From Aquimarina macrocephali JAMB N27 (lineage in GTDB: Bacteria > Bacteroidota > Bacteroidia > Flavobacteriales > Flavobacteriaceae): a stretch of DNA of 64,000 nt. Below the pieces are notes generated by a model that was not told where the DNA came from, did no database searches, and saw only the letters and a program-made list of their open reading frames with translations. Shown one piece after another: positions 8,820-16,331 of the stretch. The stretch covers positions 124,001 to 188,000 of the forward strand of contig NZ_JACA01000012.1 of NCBI RefSeq assembly GCF_000520995.1. The letters run 5' to 3'. A program made the translations under genes and the position numbers. Numbering within the stretch: position 1 is the stretch's first letter; each line of letters starts with the position of its first letter.

Positions 8820-9956
8820 ATGATTAACAAACGCCTCCTTATTAAGAACTTACTGGCACATAATGACGAAAATAGTTTTTATGATAAGAAGCGTAAACTT
8901 AATATTGGAGAGAAAGAAGGAAAAGCCAAATTCTTAAAGCATATTTGTGCCTTGGCCAATTCTAACCCCAAAAACAATTCATATATTGTAATAGGAGTTG
9001 AGGATGAAGACAATCAAATTATAGGGGTTGATTTTTTTGACGATAGTAAAATCCAAAATCTGGTGAATGCATATTTAGACAACCCTCCTATCGTGTCTTA
9101 TGAAAATATTCCTTTTCCTCATCTATCATCGGATAAAGTAGTAGGTTTAGTAACAATCCGACCTCAAGGGGGACAACTCTGCTCTCTTCGTAAAAATATC
9201 TGGAAATATTATGGAGGTAGTGTCTTTTTTAGGGATGGTAGCATGAGTATGCCTAAAGTTTTTGATATCGAAATCAAAGATGTCAATTCAGAAATTGTAG
9301 ACGCTATCGAAAGTCATGCCCAGAATAATATTGAACTTACTTTGGATGGAGTGTTTGATTTTATGAATTCTAGAATCGATTACAATCCTACATATAAGGT
9401 TTTTAAAGAATATTTTGTGGTTTGCTGGGCAGCCAAAGAAAAACGGCAAAATGGAGAAATATATTACTCCCGAGTAGATATTGAATTAATCAATGAGCAT
9501 GTAAAGTTATTTTACTCAGAATTAGATGAAGTAAGTATATCCTTAACCGATGACCAATTTAAGATTATAGAATATGTACAGTTAGGTTTAAAGGATACTT
9601 TTAGTTATTATCCTTTAGAAGAAGTGGTGATCACCTTTAAGGATAATGCCAGTTATGATATCGAAAGTAAACTTCTTTTTGATCCACCAAAATTTGACCT
9701 TAAAACATTATATCATTTATATAATAGTAACAATGCATTAATCGAGAAATTAAAAAACAAAATTCCTCTATCAAAAAACGAAGAAAAAGATATTATAAAT
9801 CTTCCTGCTACTTATTTGATATGTTATTTTAATGATCTTAGTGAAGCAAAAGAAAAATTAGAAGAAGCAAAACCATATTTAAAACTCTATAACGATACTA
9901 TATATTCTCTCTGTAAAGAAAGTATTCGAATTTTGAGAAAAGTTAGATATAGTTAA
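8820..9956 (+). CDS. AlbA_2 (Schlafen-type) domain protein
   Basis: The reading frame is open from a TTG at 8802, but the ATG at 8820 is a better start and gives 378 residues. The N-terminal 150 residues form an AlbA_2 domain: KEGKAKFLKHICALANSNP, then SYIVIGVEDEDNQIIGVDFF and a basic FFRDGSMSMP stretch, as in Schlafen-AlbA_2 proteins that bind nucleic acid. The C-terminal half is helical and charged with no domain I recognise. The usual ExKE entry motif is degenerate (NIGEKEG). It lies 31 bases upstream of a metallophosphoesterase, so co-transcription is likely. A nucleic-acid-linked or regulatory role is inference. Confidence 0.75.
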   Translation: MINKRLLIKNLLAHNDENSFYDKKRKLNIGEKEGKAKFLKHICALANSNPKNNSYIVIGVEDEDNQIIGVDFFDDSKIQNLVNAYLDNPPIVSYENIPFPHLSSDKVVGLVTIRPQGGQLCSLRKNIWKYYGGSVFFRDGSMSMPKVFDIEIKDVNSEIVDAIESHAQNNIELTLDGVFDFMNSRIDYNPTYKVFKEYFVVCWAAKEKRQNGEIYYSRVDIELINEHVKLFYSELDEVSISLTDDQFKIIEYVQLGLKDTFSYYPLEEVVITFKDNASYDIESKLLFDPPKFDLKTLYHLYNSNNALIEKLKNKIPLSKNEEKDIINLPATYLICYFNDLSEAKEKLEEAKPYLKLYNDTIYSLCKESIRILRKVRYS

Positions 9957-9987
9957 TGGGACAAAAAAGATCAACGGTTAATCAACT

Positions 9988-10716
9988 ATGGGAAGAATTT
10001 TAGTAATTGGAGATATTCACGGTGCGCTAATCGCATTAGAACAAATACTTGAAAGAGCAAAAGTAACTAAAGATGACACTCTTATATTTTTGGGAGATTA
10101 TGTAGATGGATGGAGTCATAGTGCCGAATTAGTTTCGTTCCTGATTACCCTCAAAACATCACATAATTGCATTTTTATTAAAGGAAATCATGATGATCTT
10201 TGTTATACCTGGCTCACACAACATACCCACAATTCTGAATGGATACAACATGGTGGTCAAGCGACTATAGATTCCTATGCAAAATTATCACCAAAAGAAA
10301 TTAATACTCATCTCCATTTTTATGAAACCCTCAATAATTATCACATAGATACTCATAATCGTTTGTTTCTTCATGCTGGGTTCACTAATCTTCGCGGACC
10401 TCATCGAGAATATTTTAGTGAATCATTTTATTGGGACAGGACTTTATGGGAAACTGCATTGGCAACGGATCCCAATCTAAAAAAAACAGATCTAAAATAC
10501 CCTAAACGACTATTGCTTTTTGATGAGGTTTATATTGGCCATACTCCCGTTACACGAATCAATCAAACCACCCCAACACAAGCTATTTGTGTATGGAATA
10601 TGGATACAGGAGCTGCATTTAAAGGACCACTTACTATAATGGATATTAATACCAAGGAATTTTGGCAAAGTGATCCCGTATACCAATTATACCCACATGA
10701 GAATGGTAGAAACTAA
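9988..10716 (+). CDS. Metallophosphoesterase (serine/threonine phosphatase-like)
   Basis: This 242-residue calcineurin-like phosphoesterase shows the metal motifs in order: GDIHG (residues 8-12), GDYVDG (about 37-42), GNHDD (about 68-72) and histidines in FLHAGFT (about 131) and YIGHTPV (about 186). The size and GDYVDG fit the bacterial PrpA/diadenosine tetraphosphatase branch. The substrate may be a phosphoprotein or dinucleoside polyphosphate. It follows the AlbA_2 gene closely. The gene ends before a 490-base low-coding stretch. Confidence 0.9.
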   Translation: MGRILVIGDIHGALIALEQILERAKVTKDDTLIFLGDYVDGWSHSAELVSFLITLKTSHNCIFIKGNHDDLCYTWLTQHTHNSEWIQHGGQATIDSYAKLSPKEINTHLHFYETLNNYHIDTHNRLFLHAGFTNLRGPHREYFSESFYWDRTLWETALATDPNLKKTDLKYPKRLLLFDEVYIGHTPVTRINQTTPTQAICVWNMDTGAAFKGPLTIMDINTKEFWQSDPVYQLYPHENGRN

Positions 10717-10802
10717 AAATTTATAGTAAAAATTACTACCCAAGGGTAACAAAAATTTAAAGTTATTGATCTAAGGTTGTAAATGATAAAAAATCACATA
10801 TC

Positions 10803-10922
10803 ATGAAAACAACGATAAAATTTTTAGCATACTTACTAATAGCTTTTTCTTTAATTTTTATAATTATAAAGGAAAAGATCAATCTAATAGAAAAATCAAT
10901 CCTCAAAGCAGAACCTAGCTAG
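10803..10922 (+). CDS. Possible 39-residue single-membrane-span peptide
   Basis: ATG at 10803 opens 40 codons ending in TAG. Residues 5-22 (IKFLAYLLIAFSLIFIII) form one hydrophobic helix, flanked by a short basic N-terminus and an amphipathic KEKINLIEKSILKAE tail. It stands alone in the gap between the phosphoesterase and the collagen-like lipoprotein. Such small membrane peptides are common in flavobacteria, but no family is recognised and it could be a chance frame; the coherent start, helix and charged tail argue mildly for a gene. Confidence 0.4.
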   Translation: MKTTIKFLAYLLIAFSLIFIIIKEKINLIEKSILKAEPS

Positions 10923-11091
10923 ATAGATATTAGATTCAATTACAACTCATTTTTTTGTTCTATTCTTCAAAATGAAATAGACTACAGAATTGATAGTGTT
11001 TTTTAAACATGAGTTTAAAACAATACAAATTCGGGAAATAACCCCTTATAGACATATGGTTTTACCCTATATAAATTAAGGTTTTAGCCTC

Positions 11092-11122
11092 TTGATAACT
11101 TTTTAAGCTCGTTGCATCTTTG
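11092..11122 (+). promoter_or_regulatory. Candidate Bacteroidetes promoter for the collagen-like lipoprotein gene
   Basis: TTG at 11092-11094 and CATCTTTG at 11115-11122 are 20 bases apart, close to the Bacteroidetes sigma pattern TTTG-N17-23-TAnnTTTG (one mismatch in the -7 box). Transcription would begin near 11129, leaving a leader of about 80 bases. The rest of 10923-11208 is AT-rich and shows no other feature to me. Confidence 0.35.
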
Positions 11123-11208
11123 TAGCATGTAGTTGTAATTGTGGGATCTATTATTAAAACACTTCGCAAATAAACAATTGAATATTCACACAATTAATAA
11201 TTAATAAC

Positions 11209-11703
11209 ATGAAAAGTATGGAAACAATAATGAAAAAATTTAAGTATGGTATTTTGGTACTAATCTTATTTTTAGGTTCTTGCTCTACAGAAGATGGGGT
11301 CGATGGTCAAATAGGACCACAGGGACCAGCAGGAGCTGATGGAACAAATGGACAAGATGGGAACGCTAATGTAGTCTCTGTTTTATTCGAAAACCAAACG
11401 ATATCTAACGGAGATAATGTTTTTGACATTCCCGAATTAACACAGGAAATATTTGACACCGGTATTGTTTATGCCTATGTTACGGTCACGGGTAATACCT
11501 ATTGGGAAACTTTACCACTTAGTCTAGGCCAGCAAATCATCCTAGAGATCGATAAGATTGAGGTTGGAAAAGCCACATTACGTGCTACTTTTACTCAATC
11601 TAATCTTAGACTTCGGTTTGTGTTGATAGAAGGCAATGATGCCAGCGGTATTAATTTTGAGAACTATCTAGAAGTACAGTCATTTTATAATCTAACAGAT
11701 TAA
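11209..11703 (+). CDS. Lipoprotein with short collagen-like Gly-X-Y repeat
   Basis: The 164-residue product has a lipoprotein signal with lipobox LGSC (Cys25 from the start at 11209; a second ATG at 11230 would also serve and gives a tidier signal peptide). Right after the lipid site come seven Gly-X-Y triplets (GQIGPQGPAGADGTNGQDGN), then a globular beta-rich domain of about 120 residues (VVSVLFENQTISNGDNVFDI onward). Gly-X-Y spacers after a lipobox are common in flavobacterial surface lipoproteins and likely act as a stalk. The globular domain is unidentified. It has its own hairpin terminator, so it is probably a single-gene transcript. Confidence 0.75.
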   Translation: MKSMETIMKKFKYGILVLILFLGSCSTEDGVDGQIGPQGPAGADGTNGQDGNANVVSVLFENQTISNGDNVFDIPELTQEIFDTGIVYAYVTVTGNTYWETLPLSLGQQIILEIDKIEVGKATLRATFTQSNLRLRFVLIEGNDASGINFENYLEVQSFYNLTD

Positions 11704-11768
11704 CTTCAACATGTAGTAGTCAAACATGAGTATTTAAAGAAAAAATTGACTATATAATAAATGATAAG

Positions 11769-11806
11769 CAACCCTTACCCAATTTCTTGATGAGTAGGGG
11801 TTGTTC
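11769..11806 (+). terminator. Hairpin after the collagen-like lipoprotein
   Basis: Arms CAACCCTTAC (11769-11778) and GTAGGGGTTG (11794-11803) pair with one G-T, followed by TTCTATT. The remaining 11704-12074 gap holds nothing else that I can support. Confidence 0.6.
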
Positions 11807-12074
11807 TATTAGAGCATTTCAAAATCAATTGATTTATTTTTTAATTTCTTCTTTTCTTAAAAAATATATTCAATGATCAAAAAACAGATCAGCGCATGAC
11901 TTAAAGAATAACAAATCAACATAGGAGGTAACATTCTATTTTACCATTACAGAATAAGTACTAATCTAAAAACGGAAAATATTTCAGACAAGATCCATAT
12001 GAAGGACTGGGGTCTTGTCTTCTATAAACGTTATATTATAAACTCATTCTCAACGAAAAATAGCAAAAGGACGC

Positions 12075-13913
12075 ATGTCAAAAAATTTACTATATGTAAT
12101 TTCTGTTCTTATTTTATCAAGTGTATATTATTGTAGTCTTAATGCTCAAAACAACCAAGATAGAAATACAACTCAAATTCCTTTTGAAGTATATAAAACT
12201 ACCAATGGTACCATATCGATACATGATATTATAAAATCTGACACTCTTTTTCGATCGTCTAAATATTTTACCAAAAAAACCAGGCCTAAAGATATTTACT
12301 GGATAAAAATCGACCTCAATAAAGAATTAAAAACTGATAGTCTTTGGTTTCTAAAATCCAGTAATTATGCACACGCATCTATGTTTTGTCTTGAGAACAA
12401 TACACTGGTAGAAAAGAAATTTGGTTTATTTGATGGTTCAGAAAAAATGAATTCTATATCCAATATTAATAGAATACCTCTTAAATACAGCTCACTTATC
12501 AAAAATCAATTTATATATTTAAAAATAAGACGTTTAAGATTTTCGGATCGCGTTACTAATTGGAAATTTCATTATGCTTCACAAACCATAAACCATTCAT
12601 CACAAAATTATTACCTCCAAAAAAATATTAAAACTCCAGTACGCAAATACATTTTTACAGGAGTCTGTCTGGTTATGTTTATTCTTACTCTTGCGTTCTT
12701 TATTACTTCAAGAAATTTTGAATTCTTATTTTACTCTTTATATATTTTATCGTTATCTATTTATCTAAGTGGTCCTTTACTTATAGCAAACAACATCATT
12801 TTTGATAACTATAACATCATCATTTACTGGTTTTTTCAGATCATACAAGTATTAATTAATTTATGTTATGTTTATTTTGTTTCGCTTTATTTAGTCACAA
12901 AAAAGGACTATCCTGCACTTAATCGTACCATAAAATACATCATCTACACACTTGGTATTATCATAATTGCAGACAGTTTCTTTTTGTATTTTAACTATTT
13001 TGAAGGAGCTATTTATACTATGAATATTCAACGTTTAATAATGACTTTTTTTGGTATTGGCGGGATGATTTATTTACTTCTAACTGCCAAAAACCGTTTA
13101 GCTTATTTTATAGTTGCTGGATCATTCTTATTCATGATAGGCACCCTGGGTTTCTTTTTTACCAAGGCATGCGATTATATGATGGTTGGAGCAACTCTCG
13201 AAATCATAATTTTTGCATTAGGCTTAGCCTATAAAATACATCAGGAGCATAAAGAAAAACTCCTCTTCGAAAAAGAATCATTTATTAACAATTGTAAAGC
13301 GCTAAGAGCTCAGATAAACCCTCATTTTATTTTTAATTCTTTAGGGTCAATTCAACATTTAATTGTACTCGAAAAAAAAGAAGCTGCTTTAAAATATCTG
13401 GTTAAGTTTAGTCATTTAACACGAACCCTTCTTGAAAACTCTATAGAAACAAATATCGTATTATCTGATGAAATCAACTTACTACGGCAATATCTAGAAT
13501 TAGAAGCTTTACGTTTTGACACCTCTTTTGAGTACACTATTCATGTAGATGATACTCTAGATGCAGATGCCGAAGAAGTACCTATGTTGATCATTCAACC
13601 ATTTGTCGAAAATGCAATCCTGTACGGTTTATTGAATAAAAAAGGAGATAGCAAAAAGTTGAATATTAGTTTCAGAAAAGAAAAAAATCAAATTATCTGT
13701 AAAATAGATGATAATGGTATAGGAAGAAATGCAGCTAAAAACATAAATTCGTCTCTTAAAAAAACCACAAAATCCAGAGGTTTAGAATTAACTGAAAAAA
13801 GATTACAAAGATTTCATAAATCTGAAGAAAAAAATATAGAAATTATAGACAAAATAGATAACCATGGTATGTCTATAGGAACAAGGGTGATTATCAAAAT
13901 TCAAACAGAATAA
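12075..13913 (+). CDS. LytS-type sensor histidine kinase with 7TMR-DISM-like sensor
   Basis: This 612-residue kinase has a signal peptide (to about residue 24), an extracytoplasmic beta-sandwich of the 7TMR-DISM extracellular type (about 30-185), and a run of about seven hydrophobic helices (about 193-392). A LytS/YehU His_kinase domain follows: the phosphoacceptor His is in INPHFIFNSL near residue 416. The ATPase N-box is QPFVENAILYGL and the G-box is DDNGIGRN. This class pairs with LytTR regulators, and one follows after 12 bases. The ligand is unknown; 7TMR-DISM ectodomains commonly sense carbohydrates or small molecules. Confidence 0.93.
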   Translation: MSKNLLYVISVLILSSVYYCSLNAQNNQDRNTTQIPFEVYKTTNGTISIHDIIKSDTLFRSSKYFTKKTRPKDIYWIKIDLNKELKTDSLWFLKSSNYAHASMFCLENNTLVEKKFGLFDGSEKMNSISNINRIPLKYSSLIKNQFIYLKIRRLRFSDRVTNWKFHYASQTINHSSQNYYLQKNIKTPVRKYIFTGVCLVMFILTLAFFITSRNFEFLFYSLYILSLSIYLSGPLLIANNIIFDNYNIIIYWFFQIIQVLINLCYVYFVSLYLVTKKDYPALNRTIKYIIYTLGIIIIADSFFLYFNYFEGAIYTMNIQRLIMTFFGIGGMIYLLLTAKNRLAYFIVAGSFLFMIGTLGFFFTKACDYMMVGATLEIIIFALGLAYKIHQEHKEKLLFEKESFINNCKALRAQINPHFIFNSLGSIQHLIVLEKKEAALKYLVKFSHLTRTLLENSIETNIVLSDEINLLRQYLELEALRFDTSFEYTIHVDDTLDADAEEVPMLIIQPFVENAILYGLLNKKGDSKKLNISFRKEKNQIICKIDDNGIGRNAAKNINSSLKKTTKSRGLELTEKRLQRFHKSEEKNIEIIDKIDNHGMSIGTRVIIKIQTE

Positions 13914-13925
13914 AATTTTCTAATT

Positions 13926-14675
13926 ATGAGCTTAACAGCAATAATTGTAGATGATGAAAAACACAGTAGAGAAACCTTAACAAAATTGATAGAAGAGTTT
14001 TGCCTGGAAACAACTGTTTTGACCACTGCAAATTCTGTAACAGAAGCTGTCGATAAAATTAAAAACTATAACCCTGATGTTGTCTTTTTGGATATCGAAC
14101 TACAATCAGGAATAGGTTTTGATATACTAACCCAAATCGACACCATAAATTTTGAAGTGATTTTTACCACTGCTTACGAGCAATATGCTATACAAGCCAT
14201 AAAATTTTCATCTTTAGATTATTTACTTAAACCTTTAAGTATCGAAGAACTCAAAAATGCCATAGAAAAAGCAAAGAAAAAGAAAGATCAAGAGATTTAT
14301 AAAAAACAATTAGAAACCTTAATAGATAATCTACAACAGCCAAAGTTTAATAAAATATGTCTCTCTACAGCAGATAGTGTAGAGTTTATTAATGTAGAGG
14401 ATATTATATACTGCAAGGCTAATGGTGCCTATACTTCATTTATTCTTAAAGATAATATATCTCTATTAGTAAGCAAACATCTTAAAGAATATGAAAACTT
14501 ATTGATCGAACAACAATTTATGAGAATACATAATAGTTTTTTGATCAATTTAAAAGAAGTGAAAAAATTTGTGAAGTCAGATGGAGGTTATATTATAATG
14601 AACAATAACGACAGTATAAATATCTCAAAAAACAAAAAAGAGAAGTTTCTTGTTTCTATGAGTCATCTGCAATAA
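13926..14675 (+). CDS. LytTR family response regulator
   Basis: The 249-residue protein has a receiver domain (1-120) with acidic pocket DDEK near residue 10, phosphoacceptor Asp56 in VFLDIEL, threonine in FTTAYEQ and lysine in YLLKPL. A LytTR DNA-binding domain follows (about 145-249: EDIIYCKANGAYTSF, then FMRIHNSFLINLKEV). LytTR regulators bind pairs of about 9-bp direct repeats with centres 21-22 bp apart. It is co-transcribed with the kinase. The next two transcription units downstream carry 21-bp-phased motifs, making them natural target candidates. Confidence 0.95.
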   Translation: MSLTAIIVDDEKHSRETLTKLIEEFCLETTVLTTANSVTEAVDKIKNYNPDVVFLDIELQSGIGFDILTQIDTINFEVIFTTAYEQYAIQAIKFSSLDYLLKPLSIEELKNAIEKAKKKKDQEIYKKQLETLIDNLQQPKFNKICLSTADSVEFINVEDIIYCKANGAYTSFILKDNISLLVSKHLKEYENLLIEQQFMRIHNSFLINLKEVKKFVKSDGGYIIMNNNDSINISKNKKEKFLVSMSHLQ

Positions 14676-14748
14676 TAATACAACAAACCGTATTCTTGTC
14701 ATTTACATATCCAAAATGAATCCATATCTCGATTAATGTGTTGTCTTA

Positions 14749-14832
14749 TCAATTGATAAGCTATATCTATCAATTGAAACCATATGGTTATTAATTTCTA
14801 CCCATCATTGTTTTCAGGTGTATTTAAGTTTG
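14749..14832 (+). promoter_or_regulatory. 21-bp-phased motif array and -7 box upstream of paralogous lipoprotein 1
   Basis: TCAATTGATA begins at 14749, TCAATTGAAA at 14770 and a weaker TTAATTTCTA at 14791, exactly 21 bp apart. A -7-like TAAGTTTG begins at 14825, 34 bases after the last copy. The same geometry occurs before the cysteine-rich peptide gene at 15862-15966. The spacing suits LytTR proteins; assignment to the adjacent regulator is inference. Confidence 0.55.
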
Positions 14833-14856
14833 AACTTAATTTTAAAACTTAAAACC

Positions 14857-15693
14857 ATGAAAAACAAAATCAAATTTAATTTAGTGAGGATCATTGTAAT
14901 TTTCACTCTTTTCTTATGCTATTCTTGTAGTTCTGAAGAAGATACTATCCATAAAAATGAAGAATCGATAGAAATACCCGTTCTAACACCTAAAACTTTG
15001 GTAACTATAGAATTGCCTAGTAACACTACGATTACTTTTAAAACAGAAACCGACGGTATTGTCTTTGAAGCTTCTGGAGACTCTGATAACTTTGGCGAAT
15101 TAGATGGGTTAGATGATTTAAGTCTGTTAGATCGTTTTTTAACCTTAACCGACGAAAGTATTGCCGTACCTACAGATCTTATCAAATTAGAAGAAGATCA
15201 AAAAATCAAAGAAAAAGCATTGCAAAGAGCTACAATAGAAAAACACAGTGTAAATCTATCTGTTGCCAAATCTTTTTTAAATAATGCCAGAAAAGATTGG
15301 TTAGACCATTGTGGTGATCCAAAAGTAAATAATAATTTTACAGGAAATGATCATTATAAACAAACGTACATAAATTACAATACCATAGTTACTACCAGCA
15401 GTTTAGGCAAATCGGGTTATAATGGCAAATGCAGAAAAGTTCAATATTCTGTAAGTAATTGCTCGTATACTAATTCCTTATACGTCTCTTATTATAATTA
15501 TCCCAAAACAGGCCCAAAAAAACTTTATTCATTGGTTAATATTCCAAAACGAAAACATAAATACTATTCTAAAACATATTTTACAAGTTCAAAAAAGGAG
15601 GTACAAATTGCTGGTGCGCAAAATAAACGATTTGTTGGATATGTAATTTTCTCTAAATACAAAAATAGTTCAGTAGGAGGGCTAGGACTTTAA
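14857..15693 (+). CDS. Paralogous secreted lipoprotein 1 of three (unknown family)
   Basis: The frame is open from 14818, but the ATG at 14857 starts a proper lipoprotein signal with lipobox LCYSC and an acidic SSEED spacer; it also lies downstream of the candidate promoter. The 278-residue product shares two regions with the genes at 20591 and 21447. The first is residues 45-130 (LTPKTLVTIEL, then TDGIVFEASG, VPTDLIKLEEDQ); the second is a C-terminal half with conserved cysteines (DHCGD, GKCRKVQY, SNCSY) and a closing R-x-GY beta strand. This copy is the most divergent and lacks the RRYRKTS block of the other two. I recognise no family. Confidence 0.8.
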   Translation: MKNKIKFNLVRIIVIFTLFLCYSCSSEEDTIHKNEESIEIPVLTPKTLVTIELPSNTTITFKTETDGIVFEASGDSDNFGELDGLDDLSLLDRFLTLTDESIAVPTDLIKLEEDQKIKEKALQRATIEKHSVNLSVAKSFLNNARKDWLDHCGDPKVNNNFTGNDHYKQTYINYNTIVTTSSLGKSGYNGKCRKVQYSVSNCSYTNSLYVSYYNYPKTGPKKLYSLVNIPKRKHKYYSKTYFTSSKKEVQIAGAQNKRFVGYVIFSKYKNSSVGGLGL

Positions 15694-15757
15694 TAAAATA
15701 TCAAAACCTGTCTTTTATAAAAATTCACCCCAACAAAACCCCTTAGCATCTATAATG

Positions 15758-15832
15758 TTTGTTAGTAAATGTTGAATTAAGTAAGGAGAGAGTTCTCCCT
15801 AATCACGAATTCGTGATTAGGGAGTTCTTCAT
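15758..15832 (+). repeat. Copy 1 of a 75-bp hairpin repeat
   Basis: The sequence TTTGTTA to TTAAGTAAGG leads into a perfect 30-bp palindrome at 15795-15824 (arms CTCCCTAATCACGAA and its complement) followed by TTCTTC. A diverged second copy lies at 18114-18187. It follows the lipoprotein gene and probably ends its transcript. The two copies bracket the peptide and hydrolase genes. Confidence 0.75.
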
Positions 15833-15861
15833 GTTTTAACAACAACCAATTTGTTCGATGA

Positions 15862-15966
15862 TCAATTAAAAAGCTATGCTCATCTATTGAAAACATACAT
15901 CTATCAATTGAAACACACCTCTTGTCAATTGCTTCTTACCACTCTTAATTAACTACTCTAAATTTA
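15862..15966 (+). promoter_or_regulatory. Four-copy 21-bp-phased motif array and -7 box upstream of the Cys-rich peptide
   Basis: Motif copies begin at 15862 (TCAATTAAAA), 15883 (TCTATTGAAA), 15904 (TCAATTGAAA) and 15925 (TCAATTGCTT), each exactly 21 bp from the last. A -7-like TAAATTTA begins at 15959, 34 bases after the last copy, the same distance as at the 14749 array. Direct repeats two helical turns apart are the hallmark of LytTR-family binding; the regulator gene is 1.2 kb upstream. The -7 box lacks the final G of the consensus. The leader to the ATG at 16058 would be about 85 bases. Confidence 0.6.
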
Positions 15967-16057
15967 CCAAAATGGTGATATACAGAATTAAAGCATAACG
16001 CTTAAATCTCTGATATAAATCAGTATAGTTATTTAAAAAATCTTAATATTTCACATC

Positions 16058-16240
16058 ATGTTAAACAACATTTTAAACTTAGAAAACGTCAAAAAAATTG
16101 AGAAAAAACAGCAAAAAGGAATTGCAGGAGGAGTCTTTTCTAACTATTGCGGATCGTGTTGCCAGTACTGTAGAAGTAATGGACATGACACAGGAGCTCT
16201 TCATAATGGAGATTGCTATTGCTCTAATTATAGACACTAA
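16058..16240 (+). CDS. Small cysteine-rich peptide with double-glycine-type leader
   Basis: This 60-residue product begins with a leader (LNLENVKKIEKKQQKGIAGG, ending at residue 25) in the style of bacteriocin-type or ComC-like leaders that are cut after GG by C39-peptidase ABC exporters. The remaining 35 residues hold six cysteines arranged C-x2-CC-x2-C, then C-x-C near the end, plus Gly, Asn, His and Tyr. Three disulfides or a thioether/metal-binding product are possible. It sits directly under the four-copy 21-bp motif array and ahead of the secreted hydrolase gene. A bacteriocin or signalling role is inferred; no exporter is in the window. Confidence 0.75.
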   Translation: MLNNILNLENVKKIEKKQQKGIAGGVFSNYCGSCCQYCRSNGHDTGALHNGDCYCSNYRH

Positions 16241-16269
16241 AAAATAAGTTTTTTATGCCCCATAAGCAA

Positions 16270-16303
16270 TTAACTCCTAGTCATAAACTCATGGTTAGGG
16301 GTT
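16270..16303 (+). terminator. Weak hairpin after the Cys-rich peptide gene
   Basis: AACTCCTAGTCA and TGGTTAGGGGTT pair with G-T wobbles around an ATAAACTCA-type loop. No U tract follows on either strand, so it may stabilise or attenuate rather than end transcription, leaving the hydrolase gene 92 bases after the peptide partly co-transcribed. Confidence 0.4.
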
Positions 16304-16331
16304 AAAAAAACTAATCAATCTTAAAATCAAC

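Noticed and set aside
15862-15934. 21-bp-spaced repeats as a CRISPR array
   Set aside because: Repeats are only about 10 bases, the spacing is short and constant, and no cas genes are near; a promoter array fits better.
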